DNA of 7,309 bases from Lentisphaeria bacterium (lineage in GTDB: Bacteria > Verrucomicrobiota > Lentisphaeria > Victivallales > GWF2-50-93). Made by a program: the position numbers and the translations under genes. The stretch's first letter is position 1; each line of letters begins with the position of its first letter. Below are positions 6,643 through 7,309 of this stretch, one piece after another. Location of the stretch: NCBI GenBank assembly GCA_020056205.1, contig JAGVIF010000359.1:1-7309 (forward strand), written 5' to 3'. The notes beneath the pieces are model-generated. The model did not search any database. It was not told the origin of the DNA and saw nothing but the letters and a program-made list of their open reading frames with translations.

Positions 6643-6909
6643 TTAATGATAAACGTTTTTCCGGTGTCCTACTCTGAGAACCAGAACCGTGAACACGTTT
6701 TTGTTTAACAGGCATATTAATCTGTAGTCCCCCACCCTGTAACGCCAAAGGCCCATAAAGTTTCCAGAAAGAGGTTTCCCGAAGCTCTGCGGGGTCTCGG
6801 ATGACACAACACGGGTGTTGAGATATTTGATTATATCCTTCTGCGCCTGTCGGCCCAGTTTTTTTAGTTCGACGGCAGCTCTTTCATCCCAGTTAATTTT
6901 CCAGTGCAA
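6643..6909 (-). CDS. relE: RelE-type mRNA interferase toxin, TTG start
   Basis: An 88-residue RelE/ParE-superfamily toxin; RelE members cut mRNA in the ribosomal A site. The sequence has the family order: an N-terminal WKINWDERAAVELKKL strand-helix, then KPL (45-47), the core LWRYRVGDYRLIC (54-66) and the C-terminal LRVGHRKNVYH (78-88). Arg58, Arg63, Arg83 and Tyr87 are the candidates matching RelE's basic and tyrosine catalytic residues, so it looks intact. No ATG fits; the start is TTG at 6909, supported by GGAG 7 bases upstream and by the usual start of homologues (MxWKI). It overlaps the antitoxin gene by 17 bases, as expected for a coupled pair in which antitoxin is made first. ParE-like gyrase inhibition is a less likely alternative. 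Confidence 0.92.
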   Translation of the reverse strand: MHWKINWDERAAVELKKLGRQAQKDIIKYLNTRVVSSETPQSFGKPLSGNFMGLWRYRVGDYRLICLLNKNVFTVLVLRVGHRKNVYH

Positions 6910-7105
6910 GTTTCTGCTCCAGTTCTTTCATGGTGATAATTTTACCAGGGTGTTCCAACCTTTCTAGGGCAAGGTATGCATCTTCCATGTCCTCAATATG
7001 TTCATCAAGGGCTTCCCGGACGTAGTAGGATTTAGGGCGTCCCGTTTTTCGTGAAAGGAGGGTCAGCCTCCTTTCCATCGGTATTGGCAGTCTTACTGTC
7101 ATCAT
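6893..7105 (-). CDS. relB: Ribbon-helix-helix antitoxin partner of the RelE toxin
   Basis: A 70-residue antitoxin that should bind and neutralise the RelE protein encoded just downstream and repress its own promoter as a dimer. MTVRLP (2-7) is the DNA-contacting beta-strand, followed by helix A (about 9-20), the turn TGRPKSYYVREALDEHIEDMED (21-42) leading into helix B, and a C-terminal toxin-wrapping tail with GKIITMKELEQKLAL (54-68). This is the ribbon-helix-helix pattern of RelB/DUF6290-like antitoxins. Two ATGs are in tandem (7105 and 7102). AGGAG at 7116-7120 lies 10 bases before the first and 13 before the second, so 7105 is preferred. Antitoxin first, with toxin overlap, is the usual order. 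The pair sits at the upstream border of the glycan cluster, possibly as a separately acquired module. Confidence 0.9.
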   Translation of the reverse strand: MMTVRLPIPMERRLTLLSRKTGRPKSYYVREALDEHIEDMEDAYLALERLEHPGKIITMKELEQKLALEN

Positions 7106-7127
7106 ATTTATATATCTCCTGTTTGTT

Positions 7128-7143
7128 GTATTACATGTATTAC
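7128..7143. promoter_or_regulatory. Operator-like repeats at the antitoxin promoter
   Basis: GTATTAC occurs twice (7128-7134 and 7137-7143), nine bases apart, enclosing the palindrome TACATGTA (7132-7139). The repeats overlap the predicted start of transcription and touch the -10 box. Ribbon-helix-helix antitoxins bind short repeats of this kind to shut off their own operon, so this is the likely operator. The match to a known operator was not tested. Confidence 0.5.
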
Positions 7144-7170
7144 TATGCCATGGTGCGGAATGAAAGTCAA
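7142..7170 (-). promoter_or_regulatory. Predicted sigma70-type promoter for the toxin-antitoxin pair
   Basis: On the minus strand, TTGACT (7165-7170; 5 of 6 matches to TTGACA) and CATAGT (7142-7147; 4 of 6 to TATAAT) are separated by 17 bases, the ideal spacing. Transcription would start near 7135, giving a leader of about 30 bases with AGGAG before the antitoxin ATG. As no terminator is seen before the flippase gene, it may also feed the glycan cluster. Confidence 0.6.
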
Positions 7171-7258
7171 GTATCGAGAGCCTCCAGTGTTCCGTAACAT
7201 AAATACGTGGGGTAAAATTATGGCTATTTTTGATGCGGATTTGACTTGGCTGAAATAA

Positions 7259-7278
7259 GGCGATACTGAAGTATCGTC
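7259..7278. other. Short hairpin near the right edge, possible weak terminator
   Basis: CGATAC (7261-7266) pairs with GTATCG (7271-7276) around TGAA. A G-C pair and a G-T pair extend it to 7259-7278. On the plus strand GTTTT follows; on the minus strand only TTATTT follows. It could be a weak terminator for a gene beyond the right edge or part of a repeat. The bases from 7171 to 7309 hold no gene I can support. Confidence 0.35.
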
Positions 7279-7309
7279 GTTTTCAGACAGGGCGAAGACC
7301 GCGCAAAAA

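Noticed and set aside
1..7309. CRISPR array, tRNA or rRNA genes
   Set aside because: No regularly spaced repeats of suitable length and no tRNA or rRNA signature were seen.

Overview
The window is an AT-rich bacterial segment in which every confident gene lies on the minus strand. The best reading is one end of a cell-surface polysaccharide or glycan biosynthesis cluster with a toxin-antitoxin pair at its upstream edge. In transcription order (right to left) it holds a ribbon-helix-helix antitoxin and RelE-type toxin (7105-6643), a MurJ/MviN-family membrane flippase (6599-5055), an FkbM-family methyltransferase (5012-4131), a second class I methyltransferase (4143-3391), a 320-base gap with a decayed small gene and short repeats (3390-3071), a GT4-type glycosyltransferase (3070-1904) and a B12-binding-type radical SAM enzyme (1899-403).

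The left 400 bases hold no gene I can name. They contain a long imperfect stem-loop (99-166), other GC-rich hairpins and an uncertain minus-strand reading frame that runs off the left edge. The right end (7106-7309) carries a good sigma70-like promoter with overlapping operator-like repeats for the toxin-antitoxin pair. Beyond that are a short hairpin and a plus-strand frame interrupted by a stop.

The cluster can be read as one pathway. The glycosyltransferase adds a sugar to a growing glycan, the two methyltransferases and the radical SAM enzyme are candidates to modify sugar or lipid groups, and the flippase could move the lipid-linked product across the inner membrane. This joint role is inferred from context and no substrate can be read from the sequence. 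The tight packing (13-base overlap between the methyltransferases, 4-base gap between glycosyltransferase and radical SAM gene) supports co-transcription.

The organism cannot be named. A MurJ-like flippase beside FkbM and GT4 genes fits many Gram-negative-type bacteria. The intergenic remnant resembles the start of a four-helix-bundle (23S rRNA intervening-sequence type) gene with TTGGATATT repeats. From memory, such pieces are common in genomes of uncultured groups such as Omnitrophota, Planctomycetota, Nitrospirota and Desulfobacterota, so one of these is a guess only. No clearly new multi-gene system is visible. The points most worth following are the 99-166 hairpin, the flippase that lacks MurJ's key arginines, and the radical SAM enzyme of unknown substrate.
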